A DNA stretch of 39,645 nucleotides from Salinarimonas rosea DSM 21201. Lineage in GTDB: Bacteria; Pseudomonadota; Alphaproteobacteria; Rhizobiales; Beijerinckiaceae. How positions within the stretch are numbered: position 1 is the first letter of the stretch; the number at the start of each line of letters is the position of its first letter. Shown piece by piece: positions 31,873-39,645 of the stretch. The stretch is from the NCBI RefSeq assembly GCF_000429045.1, contig NZ_KE386841.1:1-39645 (forward strand), given 5' to 3'. The notes beneath the pieces were generated by a model. It had not been told where the DNA came from and ran no database searches. It saw only the letters and a program-made list of their open reading frames with translations. The translations under genes were made by a program, and so were the position numbers.

Positions 31873-33045
31873 GTGGAGCGCATATCGGCGCTCGCCCGCG
31901 ACGCGGGCGGCATCGTCGCGGGGCTGCCGGCCTGGGCGCAGGCGGCGATCGTGCTCGCCCTCTTCGCGCTCGCGGCGCTCCTCGTCCACGCGCTCGTCGT
32001 GCGCACCATCCGTGCGACGATCGGCCGGCGGATGGGGGAGTTCGGCCGCGGCATCCTCGCGCGCATCCGGCGGCCGACGCGGCTCGCCTTCGTCCTCGTC
32101 GCGGTCGCCGGCGCGCTGCCGGCGGTGCCGCTCGCCGGCGAGACGCGCGACTGGATCGCCTATCTCCTGCTCCTCGCCGTCATTGTCGTCCTCGGCTGGG
32201 CGATGATCATCGTCGTCGACGTCGCAGCCCAGGTCTACCTGCGCCGCCTGCCGCTGGAGAGCGAGGACGCGAGCCTCGCGCGCAAGGCGACGACGCAGGT
32301 GCGGCTCCTGCGCCGCATCGCCGTGATCCTGGTGGCCTTCCTCACGGTGGCGGCGCTGCTGACGACGAGCCCGGTGGCGCGGCAGTACGGCACCAGCCTG
32401 TTCGCCTCGGCGGGCGTCGCGGGGCTCGTGATCGGGCTCGCGGCGCAGCCGGTCCTGTCGAACATCATCGCCGGCCTGCAGATCGCCATCACCCAGCCGA
32501 TGCGGCTCGAGGACGCGGTGATCGTCGAGGGCGAGTTCGGCTTCATCGAGGACATCCGCACGAGCTACGTCGTCGTGCGGCTGTGGGACCTGCGCCGGCT
32601 GATCGTGCCGCTCAAGCGCTTCATCGAGCAGCCCTTCCAGAACTGGACGCGGGAGGCGCCGCAGCTGATCGGCTCGGTGGTCCTGCACGTCGACTACGGC
32701 GCGCCCGTCGCGGCGATCCGGGCGCGCTTCGAGGCGCTGGTGCGCGAGAGCCCGCTCTTCGACGGCGACGTCGTAGGGCTCCAGGTGATCGACGCCGGCC
32801 GGGACACGATGATCGTGCGCGGCCTGATGAGCGCACGCACGCCGGGCGAGGCCTGGGACCTGCGCTGCGCCGTGCGCGAGGCGCTGATCGCGTGGCTCCA
32901 GGCCGAGCACCCCCGCGCCCTGCCGCAGGTGCGCACGCGCACGGTCGCCGGCGCGGGCCGGACCGGCGGCGACCGCGACGCTGCCGCCGCGGCGGAGGCG
33001 GGGGACGCGGGCGGGGAGGGGGCGGACGGCTCGGATCCCGGCTGA
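31873..33045 (+). CDS. Mechanosensitive ion channel, MscS family
   Basis: The 390-residue inner-membrane protein has about five hydrophobic segments, then the MscS pore helix (SAGVAGLVIGLAAQPVLSNIIAG) and beta-domain (QPMRLEDAVIVEGEFGFIEDI and RLWDLRRLIVPLKRFIEQPF). MscS channels open under membrane tension and release solutes in osmotic downshock. The last 50 residues are Gly/Asp/Ala-rich and disordered. The GTG start follows GGAGG at 7 bases. It is separated by 75 bases from the TadG-like gene and its end converges on yebC with 19 bases between. Confidence 0.92.
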   Translation: MERISALARDAGGIVAGLPAWAQAAIVLALFALAALLVHALVVRTIRATIGRRMGEFGRGILARIRRPTRLAFVLVAVAGALPAVPLAGETRDWIAYLLLLAVIVVLGWAMIIVVDVAAQVYLRRLPLESEDASLARKATTQVRLLRRIAVILVAFLTVAALLTTSPVARQYGTSLFASAGVAGLVIGLAAQPVLSNIIAGLQIAITQPMRLEDAVIVEGEFGFIEDIRTSYVVVRLWDLRRLIVPLKRFIEQPFQNWTREAPQLIGSVVLHVDYGAPVAAIRARFEALVRESPLFDGDVVGLQVIDAGRDTMIVRGLMSARTPGEAWDLRCAVREALIAWLQAEHPRALPQVRTRTVAGAGRTGGDRDAAAAAEAGDAGGEGADGSDPG

Positions 33046-33064
33046 GGAGGAGGCGGGCCGCGGC

Positions 33065-33811
33065 TCAGGCGGAGAGCTTCTCCATCAGGGCGTCGGACAG
33101 CTCGAAGTTCGCGTAGACGTTCTGGACGTCGTCATGGTCCTCGAGCGTCTCCATCAGCTTCATCAGTTTCTCGCCGGCCTCGTCGTCGACGGCGACCGCG
33201 GTCTGCGCCTTCCAGATCAGGGCCGAGCGGCGGGCCTCGCCGAAGCGCTCCTCGAGCGCCTTCGTCACCTCGCCGAGCGCCGTGTCGGCACAGTAGACCT
33301 CGTGCCCGGCCTCGGAGGAGACCACGTCGTCGGCGCCGGCCTCGATCGCCGCCTCGAGCATGGCGTCGGCGTCACCCACCTCGGGCCCGTACTCGACGAT
33401 GCCGACGCGGTCGAACATGAAGGCGACCGCGCCGGTCTCGGCGAGGTTGCCGCCGGCCTTGGTGAAGGTCGAGCGGATGTCGGAGGCGGTGCGGTTGCGG
33501 TTGTCGGTCATCGCCTCGATGATCACCGCGGCACCGCCGGGGCCGTAGCCCTCGTAGCGGATCTCCTCGTAGTTCTCCGCGTCGCCGCCCTGGCTCTTCT
33601 TGATCGCGCGCTCGATGTTGTCCTTGGGCATCGACTGCGCCTTCGCCGCCAGGATCGCCGCGCGCAGGCGCGGGTTCATGGCCGGGTCGGGCATGCCCAT
33701 CTTCGCCGCGACCGTGATCTCGCGGGCGAGCTTGGAGAAGAGCTTGGAGCGCTGCGCATCGACGCGCCCCTTGCGGTGCATGATGTTCTTGAACTGGCTG
33801 TGCCCGGCCAT
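33065..33811 (-). CDS. yebC: YebC/TACO1-family regulator of transcription or translation
   Basis: The 248-residue protein has the family signature [20 protein letters not shown] at its start, then [57 protein letters not shown] and [15 protein letters not shown]. YebC proteins act as DNA-binding regulators or, in newer work, in translation of proline-rich sequences. Length and motifs are normal. It stands alone on the minus strand, not beside ruvC as in many genomes. A promoter is visible upstream. Confidence 0.96.
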   Translation of the reverse strand: MAGHSQFKNIMHRKGRVDAQRSKLFSKLAREITVAAKMGMPDPAMNPRLRAAILAAKAQSMPKDNIERAIKKSQGGDAENYEEIRYEGYGPGGAAVIIEAMTDNRNRTASDIRSTFTKAGGNLAETGAVAFMFDRVGIVEYGPEVGDADAMLEAAIEAGADDVVSSEAGHEVYCADTALGEVTKALEERFGEARRSALIWKAQTAVAVDDEAGEKLMKLMETLEDHDDVQNVYANFELSDALMEKLSA

Positions 33812-33885
33812 GCGGTTCCGTCCTCGCGCGGCGCCTCCTCGAGAGGCGGCGGTGTCTGGGTGATCGCTCGTATCGCTGAGGGCCT

Positions 33886-33915
33886 GATATAGGCGGGGAA
33901 GGCGGGGGTTGCCAA
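33886..33915 (-). promoter_or_regulatory. Sigma-70-like promoter of yebC
   Basis: On the minus strand TTGGCA (33915-33910) is 18 bases from TATATC (33891-33886). Transcription would start about 33879 and leave a 68-base leader. It lies in an A+T-richer patch between yebC and the upstream exoD end. Confidence 0.5.
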
Positions 33916-33932
33916 GCGGGATGGCTCGTCCC

Positions 33933-34805
33933 TCACATCCCCACCGCCCTCTGCGCCGCGAACAGCGCCACCCCGACGAGCGCCCAGGACAGCCCGATCG
34001 TGTAGGCCATGCCGGCGAGGCCGAGCAGGCCGCCGATGCCGAGCATCACGCCGTCCTCCTGCATGATGGCGATGGCCAGCACGACCAGCGCGATCGAGGG
34101 CACGAAGTTGGTGCCCGGCAGCGGGATGATCACGCACACGGCGAGCAGGATGGCGAAGACACCGATCAGGCGGTCGCCGCGGGGGCCGAACAAAGCCTCG
34201 TAGCGCGGTCGGCAGAGGTTCTCCACCCAGCGCAGGCGCGGCTCGGCGACGTCGATGATGCGCCGGAAGGTGGTGACCGCGAAGGTCTTGTCCATCAGCC
34301 AGCGCGGCAGCCAGGGCCGGCGCTTGCCCATCGCCATCTGCACGGCGAAGAGCAGGACGGGCAGGCCGAAGACCGAGTTCATGCCCGGCGGCGCCGGGAT
34401 GCAGTTCGGCAGCGAGAACAGGATGATGACGAAGCCGAAGGCGCGCTCGCCGAAGGCCTCGACGATCTCGCGGATGGAGATGCGCTCGCCCTCCGCCGTG
34501 TCGATGACGGCGCGCAGCACGAGCGAGATGCGCTTGTGCTCCATCGCCTCGTGCAGCGCGCGGGCGCGCTTGGCCTGCGGCGTCTCCGCCTCCGCGGCGA
34601 GCCGCGCGGCCTTCGCGGCGCGTCGCTCGATGCGGCGCTGCTGGAGCCGCTCGATCGCCTCGCGGACCCGCCGCCGGCGCTCGGCCGCGTGCGCGTCCGC
34701 GACGGGCGCCTCACCCGGCGGCTCGATGCGCTCCTCGGGGCGGCGCTCCTGGGCGCGGCGCTCCTCGGCGCGGTCGCTCTCGTCGTGCGCGTTCATCGGG
34801 TTCAC
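33933..34805 (-). CDS. exoD: ExoD family membrane protein
   Basis: The 290-residue protein has a long charged N-terminus (about 1-100, rich in Arg, Glu and Ala, probably coiled or disordered) and a C-terminal membrane domain with the ExoD pattern: [49 protein letters not shown], and [15 protein letters not shown]. ExoD was described in Sinorhizobium as affecting exopolysaccharide synthesis and alkali tolerance. The GTG at 34805 is one choice, and an ATG at 34796 is equally possible, since neither has a clear ribosome binding site. It begins 7 bases after the phosphodiesterase gene and probably belongs to the same transcript. Confidence 0.87.
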   Translation of the reverse strand: MNPMNAHDESDRAEERRAQERRPEERIEPPGEAPVADAHAAERRRRVREAIERLQQRRIERRAAKAARLAAEAETPQAKRARALHEAMEHKRISLVLRAVIDTAEGERISIREIVEAFGERAFGFVIILFSLPNCIPAPPGMNSVFGLPVLLFAVQMAMGKRRPWLPRWLMDKTFAVTTFRRIIDVAEPRLRWVENLCRPRYEALFGPRGDRLIGVFAILLAVCVIIPLPGTNFVPSIALVVLAIAIMQEDGVMLGIGGLLGLAGMAYTIGLSWALVGVALFAAQRAVGM

Positions 34806-34812
34806 GTGCGGG

Positions 34813-35634
34813 TCAATCCCAGAAGGCCGGCCTGGTTTCGTCGAGATGCGGGCCGATCCGCACGGCGGCGACCTTCACGGCGAGCCCGGTGCGCGGGTCG
34901 GTCTCCACCGCCACGCCCGAGAGCGCGCCGGGGCCGGGCGCCGTCTCGAGCCGGGCGCCGGGCGTCTTCTGCAGGAAGCGCCGCAGCGGCTCGTCCTTGG
35001 CCATGCCGAGTACGGAATCGTAGTCGCCGCACATGCCGGCGTCCGACATATAGGCCGTGCCGCCGGGCATGATGCGGTGGTCGGCGGTGGGCACGTGGGT
35101 GTGGGTGCCCACGACGAGGCTCGCGCGCCCGTCGCAGAACACGCCCATGGCCTGCTTCTCGCTCGTCGCCTCGGCGTGCATGTCGACCACGATCGCGTCC
35201 GCCGCGGCGCCGAGCGGGCAGTCGGAGAGGGCGCGCTCCACCGCGGCGAAGGGGTCGTCCATCGCGTCCATGTAGATCCGCCCCATGGCGCTGACGACGA
35301 GGACGCGCGCCCCGTCCGCGGTCTCGACGAGGGTGGCGCCGCGGCCCGGCGTGCCGGCGGGATAGTTCGCCGGGCGCACCAGCCGGTCCTGCCGCTCGAT
35401 GAAGACGAGGGCCTCGCGCTGGTCGAAGGAATGGTTGCCGAGCGTGATCGCGTCGGCGCCGGCGCCGAGGAGCTCGTCGCAGATCGCCTCGGTGATGCCG
35501 AAGCCGCCCGCCGCGTTTTCGCCGTTGATCACGACGCAGTCGAGCTTCCAGCGCGCGCGCAGGCGCGGCAGCTCCTCGGCCACCGCCTGGCGCCCGGGCC
35601 GGCCGACCACGTCGCCGAGGAAGAGGATGCGCAT
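34813..35634 (-). CDS. TIGR00282-family metallophosphoesterase (YmdB-like)
   Basis: The 273-residue cytosolic protein has the binuclear metal-binding motifs of YmdB: MRILFLGDVVGRPGRQ, VVINGENAAGGFGI, ITLGNHSFDQREA, VVDMHAEATSEKQA and VGTHTHVPTADHRIMPGGTA. YmdB proteins hydrolyse 2',3'- or 3',5'-cyclic nucleotides and influence RNA turnover and biofilm in Bacillus. All His/Asp/Asn ligands appear present. It follows the 5-formyl-THF cyclo-ligase gene by 4 bases and precedes exoD, a conserved alphaproteobacterial order. Confidence 0.92.
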   Translation of the reverse strand: MRILFLGDVVGRPGRQAVAEELPRLRARWKLDCVVINGENAAGGFGITEAICDELLGAGADAITLGNHSFDQREALVFIERQDRLVRPANYPAGTPGRGATLVETADGARVLVVSAMGRIYMDAMDDPFAAVERALSDCPLGAAADAIVVDMHAEATSEKQAMGVFCDGRASLVVGTHTHVPTADHRIMPGGTAYMSDAGMCGDYDSVLGMAKDEPLRRFLQKTPGARLETAPGPGALSGVAVETDPRTGLAVKVAAVRIGPHLDETRPAFWD

Positions 35635-35638
35635 GCGC

Positions 35639-36283
35639 TCAGGCCTCCCGCGCCGCGGCCGCCCCGTGCGGCGCGCGGATGGTCTCCGCCTCGGTCACGA
35701 CCAGGTCGAGCCGCCGGTCGTGATCCTCGGCGGGAATGGTTTGCGCTTCCTGGACGGAAAACGCCACCCCGATCGCGATCACCGGCCCGGCGCGTTCGAG
35801 CGCGGCGAGCGCGCGGTCGTAGTGCCCCTTGCCGTAGCCGATGCGATGGCGGGCGCGATCGAATCGCGAGAGCGGCACCAGCAGCGCCTGCGGATGCAGC
35901 ACCTCGGCCTCCGGTCCCGGCGCCTCGACGCCGAAGGGCCCGCGCACGAGCGGCGTGCCGGGCGTCCAGGCGCGGAAGACGAGGGACGGCTCGGCGACCA
36001 CCGGCAGCGCGATGCGGTGCCCCCGCTCGGCGAGCGACACGAGGGCGGGGCGCGGGTCGAGCTCGGAGCGCAGCGGCCAGTAGCCCGCGACGACGCCCAC
36101 GCCCGCGAGCTCGGGCAGGGAGAGCAAGGTGTGCACGAGCCGCCGCGCCGCCTCCTCGCGGAAGGCTGGGTCGAGCGCGTCGCGCCGGGCGAGGCCCTCG
36201 GCGCGGAGCGCCGGCTTGTCGGGAGCGTCGGTCGCGGGAGCCTCGTCTTCGAGAGCCTCGTCTTCGGGAGGGTGGCGCGTCAT
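35639..36283 (-). CDS. 5-formyltetrahydrofolate cyclo-ligase
   Basis: This 214-residue enzyme (YgfA/MTHFS family) converts 5-formyl-THF to 5,10-methenyl-THF with ATP. Family features are GYWPLRSELDPRPAL, RGHRIALPVV, FGVEAPGPEAE, LVPLSRFDRARHRIGYGKGH followed by YDRAL (the GYGKGHYDR nucleotide-binding loop) and a C-terminal DLVVTE. An acidic N-terminal extension (DEALEDEAPATDAPD) precedes the fold. It lies directly downstream of the 6S RNA on the same strand, the order seen across many proteobacteria, and is probably read from the same transcript. Confidence 0.93.
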   Translation of the reverse strand: MTRHPPEDEALEDEAPATDAPDKPALRAEGLARRDALDPAFREEAARRLVHTLLSLPELAGVGVVAGYWPLRSELDPRPALVSLAERGHRIALPVVAEPSLVFRAWTPGTPLVRGPFGVEAPGPEAEVLHPQALLVPLSRFDRARHRIGYGKGHYDRALAALERAGPVIAIGVAFSVQEAQTIPAEDHDRRLDLVVTEAETIRAPHGAAAAREA

Positions 36284-36299
36284 GCGATCATTCGGTGCG

Positions 36300-36454
36300 G
36301 AGCCGCGAAAGCCGTTGGAGAGTCGATCCCGGGATACCTACACAGTAGGTGGGCGCCGTGTGTCCCGGTCCACGGACCGGGTCAGGGACAGCTCCCTTCG
36401 AGATCGATAAGGCCCCGGGGAAAAGTCCTCCTGACGAACCCCACAGCCCCGCAC
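36300..36454 (-). ncRNA. ssrS: 6S RNA (RNA polymerase regulator)
   Basis: On the minus strand the transcript upstream of 5-FTHF cyclo-ligase reads with alphaproteobacterial 6S features: a GTCAGGAGGAC segment, CCCCGGGGCCTTATCGATC, the central CTGTCCCTGACCCGGTCCGT with its complementary GGACCGGGACA, then GGCGCCCACCTAC and TAGGTATCCCGGGATCGAC. The outer stem can form between GCTGTGG (36447-36441) and CCAACGGC (36318-36311) with one bulge. 6S RNA mimics an open promoter and sequesters the sigma-70 holoenzyme in stationary phase. The gene position next to 5-FTHF cyclo-ligase is classic. Ends are approximate. The 5' end is set about 7 bases after a TACATT -10 at 36465-36460. Confidence 0.8.
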
Positions 36455-36459
36455 AGGGG

Positions 36460-36465
36460 AATGTA
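36460..36465 (-). promoter_or_regulatory. Possible -10 element of the 6S RNA gene
   Basis: TACATT on the minus strand lies in an otherwise C-only run and about 7 bases before the inferred 6S 5' end. No -35 hexamer is seen, because the upstream 40 bases are a G/C tract. Confidence 0.35.
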
Positions 36466-36467
36466 AT

Positions 36468-36503
36468 GGGGGGCGGGGGCGGGGGGAAGGGGGTGGGGCG
36501 GGG
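36468..36503 (+). other. G-tract with G-quadruplex potential upstream of 6S RNA and zapE
   Basis: The plus strand holds six runs of four to six G's separated by one to two bases (from ATGGGGGGCGGGGGC to TGGGGCGGGG). It satisfies the simple G4 pattern and occupies the place of the -35 region of the 6S gene. It is the longest homopurine-rich stretch in the window. Whether it folds in the cell is unknown. Confidence 0.55.
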
Positions 36504-36578
36504 ATATTTGCGGACAGATAGCGTGTGCCGGACGGGTGAACGCCCGGCCTTCCCATGCGTTCACCGCCTCCTTTCCCG
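36504..36578. other. Rest of the 332-base gene-free gap
   Basis: The gap 36284-36616 holds 6S RNA, the G-tract and the zapE promoter. In this remaining part I see only an inverted repeat-like GGGTGAACGCCCGGCC patch (GGG..CCC) and no coding potential. Confidence 0.4.
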
Positions 36579-36607
36579 TTGAACCCGCCGGCGCGCGGCG
36601 CTAAAGC
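36579..36607 (+). promoter_or_regulatory. Candidate promoter of zapE, close to the start codon
   Basis: TTGAAC (36579-36584) and TAAAGC (36602-36607) are 17 bases apart (CTAAAG with 16). Transcription would begin about 36613, only a few bases before the GTG at 36617, so the mRNA would be nearly leaderless. This agrees with the absence of a ribosome binding site. Confidence 0.35.
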
Positions 36608-36616
36608 CCTTCTCCC

Positions 36617-37822
36617 GTGAGCAAGCCCGTGCCCCTCCCCGATCCGAAGCGTCCCGTGTCGCGGGCCTACGAGGCGCGCGTGGCGGCGGGCGCGATCGAG
36701 CGGGATCCGGCGCAGGTCGGGCTCCTGCGGCGGCTCGATGCGCTCTCGGCGGCGCTGGCGGAGCGGCGGCTGGCGCGCAAGGGGAGCGCGCTCGGGTGGC
36801 TGTTCGGGCGGCGGGCGGCGGCCCGCGAGCCGGTCGACGGCCTCTACGTCTGGGGCTCCGTCGGGCGCGGCAAGACCATGCTGATGGATCTCTTCTTCGA
36901 GACCCTGCAGGTGCGCCGCAAGCGCCGGGCGCATTTCCACGCCTTCATGGCCGACGTGCACGGGCGCATCCACGCCTTCCGGCAGGACCTCAAGGCCGGG
37001 CGGGTGAAGGGCGACGACCCGATCGCGCCGGTGGCGAAGGCCATCGCCGAGGAGAGCTGGGTGCTCTGCTTCGACGAGTTCACCGTCACCGACATCGCCG
37101 ACGCGATGATCCTCGGGCGGCTGTTCAAGGCGCTGTTCGCGGAAGGCGTCACGGTGATCGCCACCTCCAACGTCGAGCCGCGCCGGCTCTACGAGGGCGG
37201 GCTCAACCGCGCGCTGTTCGAGCCCTTCATCGGCATGATCGAGGCGCGCATGGCGGTGGTGCGGCTCGACGCGCGCACGGACTTCCGGCTTGAGAAGCTG
37301 TCGGGCGCCGAGACCTGGCACGTGCCCGCGGATGCCGCCGGCGCGGCCGCGCTCGACCGCGCCTTCAAGGCGCTCACCGGACGCGAGCGCGGCGAGCGGA
37401 TCGCGGTGGCGGTGAAGGGCCGCGCCGTCGAGGTGCCGCAGGCGGCGGCGGGCGTCGCGCGTTTCTCCTTCGCCGACCTGTGCGAGCGCCCGCTCGGCGC
37501 CTCCGACTACCTCGCGATCGCCCGCGACTTCCACACCGTGATGATCGACGCCGTGCCGGTGATGGACCAGGCGAAGCGCAACGAGGCCAAGCGCTTCATC
37601 ACGCTGGTCGACGCGCTCTACGACGAGCGGGTGAAGCTGCTCGCGACCGCGCAGGCCGCGCCGCCGGGGCTCTACACGGCGACGCACGGGCGCGAGGCCT
37701 TCGAGTTCGACCGCACGGTGTCGCGGCTCGTCGAGATGGCCTCGCAGGACTATCTCGGCCTCCCCCACGGCCGCCCGGATTCCCGCGCCTCGGGGGACAC
37801 GACGGGGCTGGTGGAGACCTGA
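36617..37822 (+). CDS. zapE: Cell division ATPase ZapE (AFG1 family)
   Basis: The 401-residue AAA+-like ATPase has Walker A in GLYVWGSVGRGKTMLMDLFF and Walker B in LCFDEFTVTDIADA, together with the AFG1/ZapE motifs KRRAHFHAFMADVHGRIH, FALF-like RLFKALFAEGVTVIATSNVE and FCERPLGASDYL (DLCERPLGASDYLAIA). ZapE interacts with FtsZ and is required for division under stress, and mitochondrial relatives aid respiratory-complex assembly. The GTG start has no clear ribosome binding site. The C-terminus is YLGLPHGR plus a short tail. It is divergent from the 6S/5-FTHF ligase unit. Confidence 0.95.
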   Translation: MSKPVPLPDPKRPVSRAYEARVAAGAIERDPAQVGLLRRLDALSAALAERRLARKGSALGWLFGRRAAAREPVDGLYVWGSVGRGKTMLMDLFFETLQVRRKRRAHFHAFMADVHGRIHAFRQDLKAGRVKGDDPIAPVAKAIAEESWVLCFDEFTVTDIADAMILGRLFKALFAEGVTVIATSNVEPRRLYEGGLNRALFEPFIGMIEARMAVVRLDARTDFRLEKLSGAETWHVPADAAGAAALDRAFKALTGRERGERIAVAVKGRAVEVPQAAAGVARFSFADLCERPLGASDYLAIARDFHTVMIDAVPVMDQAKRNEAKRFITLVDALYDERVKLLATAQAAPPGLYTATHGREAFEFDRTVSRLVEMASQDYLGLPHGRPDSRASGDTTGLVET

Positions 37823-37939
37823 GGTGCGCCCGCCGCGCGCGCCGGTTTGCGACGGCGGGACGAAGACGGGCTACGATCCGGCCGGTCCACCAGCACCGTG
37901 GACCGCCGTCTGCCGCTCGATCCTTCCGGGAGCGACCCG

Positions 37940-39601
37940 ATGCCCAGCGAGAACCCCCGCCACCCGAACTTCCCCGTCCCCGGCGGCCCCGAGCTGCGCG
38001 CCAGGGGCTGGCGGCAGGAGGCGCTGCTGCGGCTCCTCGAGAACGTGCTCGCGGTGGGCGAGAACCCGGACGAGCTCGTCGTCTACGCCGCGCTCGGCAA
38101 GGCGGCGCGGTCATGGCCGGCGCACCGCGCCATCGTCGAAACGCTGCTCGCGATGGACGAGGACCAGACGCTGGTCATCCAGTCCGGCAAGCCGGTCGGG
38201 CTCTTGAAGACCCACGCCGACGCGCCGCTCGTGATCATGGCCAACTGCAACATCGTCGGCCGCTGGGCGACGGCGGAGACCTTCTACGAGCTGGAGCGGA
38301 AGGGCCTCGTCGCCTGGGGCGGGCTCACCGCCGGCTGCTGGCAGTACATCGGCTCGCAGGGCGTGATCCAGGGCACCTACGAGATCTTCATGCGCATCGC
38401 CGAGCGGCGCTTCTCGGGCGATCTCGCCGGGCGCTTCGTGCTCACCGCCGGGCTCGGCGGGATGGGCGGGGCGCAGCCGCTCGCCGGGCGCATGGCCAAC
38501 GCCGCGATCCTGTGCGTCGAGGTCGACGCGGCGCGGGCCGAGACCCGCCGGCGCATCGGCTATCTCGAGGAGATCGCGCCGGACCTCGACGCGGCGCTCG
38601 CCATGATCGACGCGGCGGTGGCGGAGAAGCGCCCGCTCTCGGTGGGCCTCGTCGGCAACGCCGCCGACGTCTATCCCGAGATCGCCCGGCGCGGCATCAC
38701 CCCCGACGTCGTCACGGACCAGACCGCCGCGCACGACCTCGTCTGGGGCTACGTGCCTCGCGGCATCCCGCTCGAGACGGTCCGCCGGCTGCGGACGGAG
38801 GACCCCGACCGGCTGATGCGGGAGAGCCGCGCCTCCATCGTCGAGCACGTGCGGGCGATGCTGACGTTCCAGGCGCGCGGGGCGGAGGTGTTCGACAACG
38901 GCAACCTGATCCGCTCTCACGCCAAGGACGGCGGGGTGGAGGACGCCTACGCCATCCCGGTCTTCACCGAGGCCTACCTGCGCCCGCTGTTCTGCCGCGC
39001 CATCGGCCCGTTCCGCTGGATGGCGCTGTCGGGCGCGCCGGAGGACATCCACGCCATCGACGACCTCGTGCTCGCGATGTTCCCCGACAACCGCATCGTC
39101 ACGAACTGGATCGCGCTCGCCCGCGCGCACGTGCCCTTCGAGGGCCTGCCGGCGCGCATCGCCTGGCTCGGCCACGGCGAGCGCACCCGTCTCGCCCGCG
39201 CGGTCAACGGCCTCGTGGCGGACGGCAGGCTGAAGGGGCCGATCGCCTTCTCCCGCGACCATCTCGACGCCGGCGCGATGGCGCATCCGCGGATCATGAC
39301 CGAGAACCTGAAGGACGGCTCGGACGCCATCGCCGACTGGCCGCTCCTCGACGCCATGACCTTGTGCGCGTCCGGCGCCGACCTCGTCGCGATCCACTCG
39401 GGAGGCGGCGGCTATGCCGGCTTCATGACGTCGGCCGGGGTCACCGTGATCGCCGACGGCACCGAGGCCGCCGATCGCCGCCTCGCGCGCGCGCTCACCA
39501 ACGACACCGCGCTCGGCGTGATCCGCTACGCCGACGCCGGCTACGAGGAGGCGCTCGACGAGGCGGCGCGGTCCGAGGTGGGGCACATCCGGCTGGGGTG
39601 A
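37940..39601 (+). CDS. hutU: Urocanate hydratase
   Basis: HutU converts urocanate to 4-imidazolone-5-propionate in histidine degradation using tightly bound NAD+. The 553-residue length is normal. Typical segments are QSGKPVGLLKTHADAPLVIM, GRWATAETFYELERKGL, TAGLGGMGGAQPLAG (NAD binding), GLVGNAADVYPEIARRG, TDQTAAHD and PFRWMALSGAPEDI; a conserved Cys (PLFCRAIG) lies before this last segment. GGGAG precedes the ATG at 37940, and an upstream in-frame ATG gives no conserved sequence. hutH, hutI and hutG are not in the window but could lie beyond its right edge. Confidence 0.95.
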   Translation: MPSENPRHPNFPVPGGPELRARGWRQEALLRLLENVLAVGENPDELVVYAALGKAARSWPAHRAIVETLLAMDEDQTLVIQSGKPVGLLKTHADAPLVIMANCNIVGRWATAETFYELERKGLVAWGGLTAGCWQYIGSQGVIQGTYEIFMRIAERRFSGDLAGRFVLTAGLGGMGGAQPLAGRMANAAILCVEVDAARAETRRRIGYLEEIAPDLDAALAMIDAAVAEKRPLSVGLVGNAADVYPEIARRGITPDVVTDQTAAHDLVWGYVPRGIPLETVRRLRTEDPDRLMRESRASIVEHVRAMLTFQARGAEVFDNGNLIRSHAKDGGVEDAYAIPVFTEAYLRPLFCRAIGPFRWMALSGAPEDIHAIDDLVLAMFPDNRIVTNWIALARAHVPFEGLPARIAWLGHGERTRLARAVNGLVADGRLKGPIAFSRDHLDAGAMAHPRIMTENLKDGSDAIADWPLLDAMTLCASGADLVAIHSGGGGYAGFMTSAGVTVIADGTEAADRRLARALTNDTALGVIRYADAGYEEALDEAARSEVGHIRLG

Positions 39602-39645
39602 GGCGCGCGCCGCGGCGCAGTGCCGATTCCGGCCCTCTCCTTCCC

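Noticed and set aside
33041-33070. Terminator between the MscS gene and yebC
   Set aside because: The gap is only 19 bases and no stem of useful length is visible.
30685-33116. Long frames on both strands over the TadG-like and MscS genes (including 30685-32910 minus)
   Set aside because: They are shadows of high-G+C coding sequence; only the called frames give signal and membrane segments and family motifs.

Overview
The window is very G+C-rich with dense, tightly packed genes on both strands. It looks like an alphaproteobacterial chromosome, probably Hyphomicrobiales. Supporting signs are a MmcB-type repair protein, an alphaproteobacterial-style uracil-DNA glycosylase, the pepA-holC pair, an ExoD protein and a 6S RNA beside 5-formyltetrahydrofolate cyclo-ligase. 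The exact genus cannot be read from the sequence.

Region 1 (1-7.3 kb) is the accessory part. At the left edge an IS5-family element sits inside a gene whose first 66 codons resemble the anti-phage dCTP deaminase (AvcD) family. After a small unknown gene and acuI comes a two-gene minus-strand operon with its own promoter: a pentapeptide-repeat protein (4104-5015) followed 6 bases later by a 752-residue protein with an N-terminal SLOG/TIR-like nucleotide-binding domain and several membrane segments (1839-4097). A SpoU-type methyltransferase runs divergently. Next is a visibly less G+C-rich gene (6168-7325) with an N-terminal deoxyribosyltransferase/TIR-like domain and an unrecognised C-terminal half. 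Together these resemble nucleotide-signalling conflict systems, and the pentapeptide-SLOG-membrane pair is the best candidate for an undescribed system.

Region 2 (7.4-14.1 kb) holds purH and a five-gene branched-chain-amino-acid-type ABC transporter (two ATPases, binding protein, two permeases), with a perfect 30-bp palindrome between the binding protein and permease genes. Region 3 (14.1-20.7 kb) has a palindrome-rich intergenic segment, then murJ, a DsbA-like oxidoreductase, ruvA and ruvC on the minus strand, and a TauE-type permease, pepA and holC on the plus strand.

Region 4 (20.7-29.1 kb) has a ZIP transporter and a LysR regulator divergent from an Asp-nucleophile alpha/beta hydrolase and an overlapping flavin/Fe-S oxidoreductase (a likely catabolic pair). 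It also has a photolyase-like protein with unusual domain order, an SDR and leuB. Region 5 (29.1-39.6 kb) holds mmcB and a convergent uracil-DNA glycosylase, an orphan TadG-like protein, an MscS channel, yebC, and a minus-strand cluster of 6S RNA, 5-FTHF cyclo-ligase, YmdB-type phosphodiesterase and exoD. zapE and hutU close the window. No tRNA, rRNA or CRISPR array was seen.
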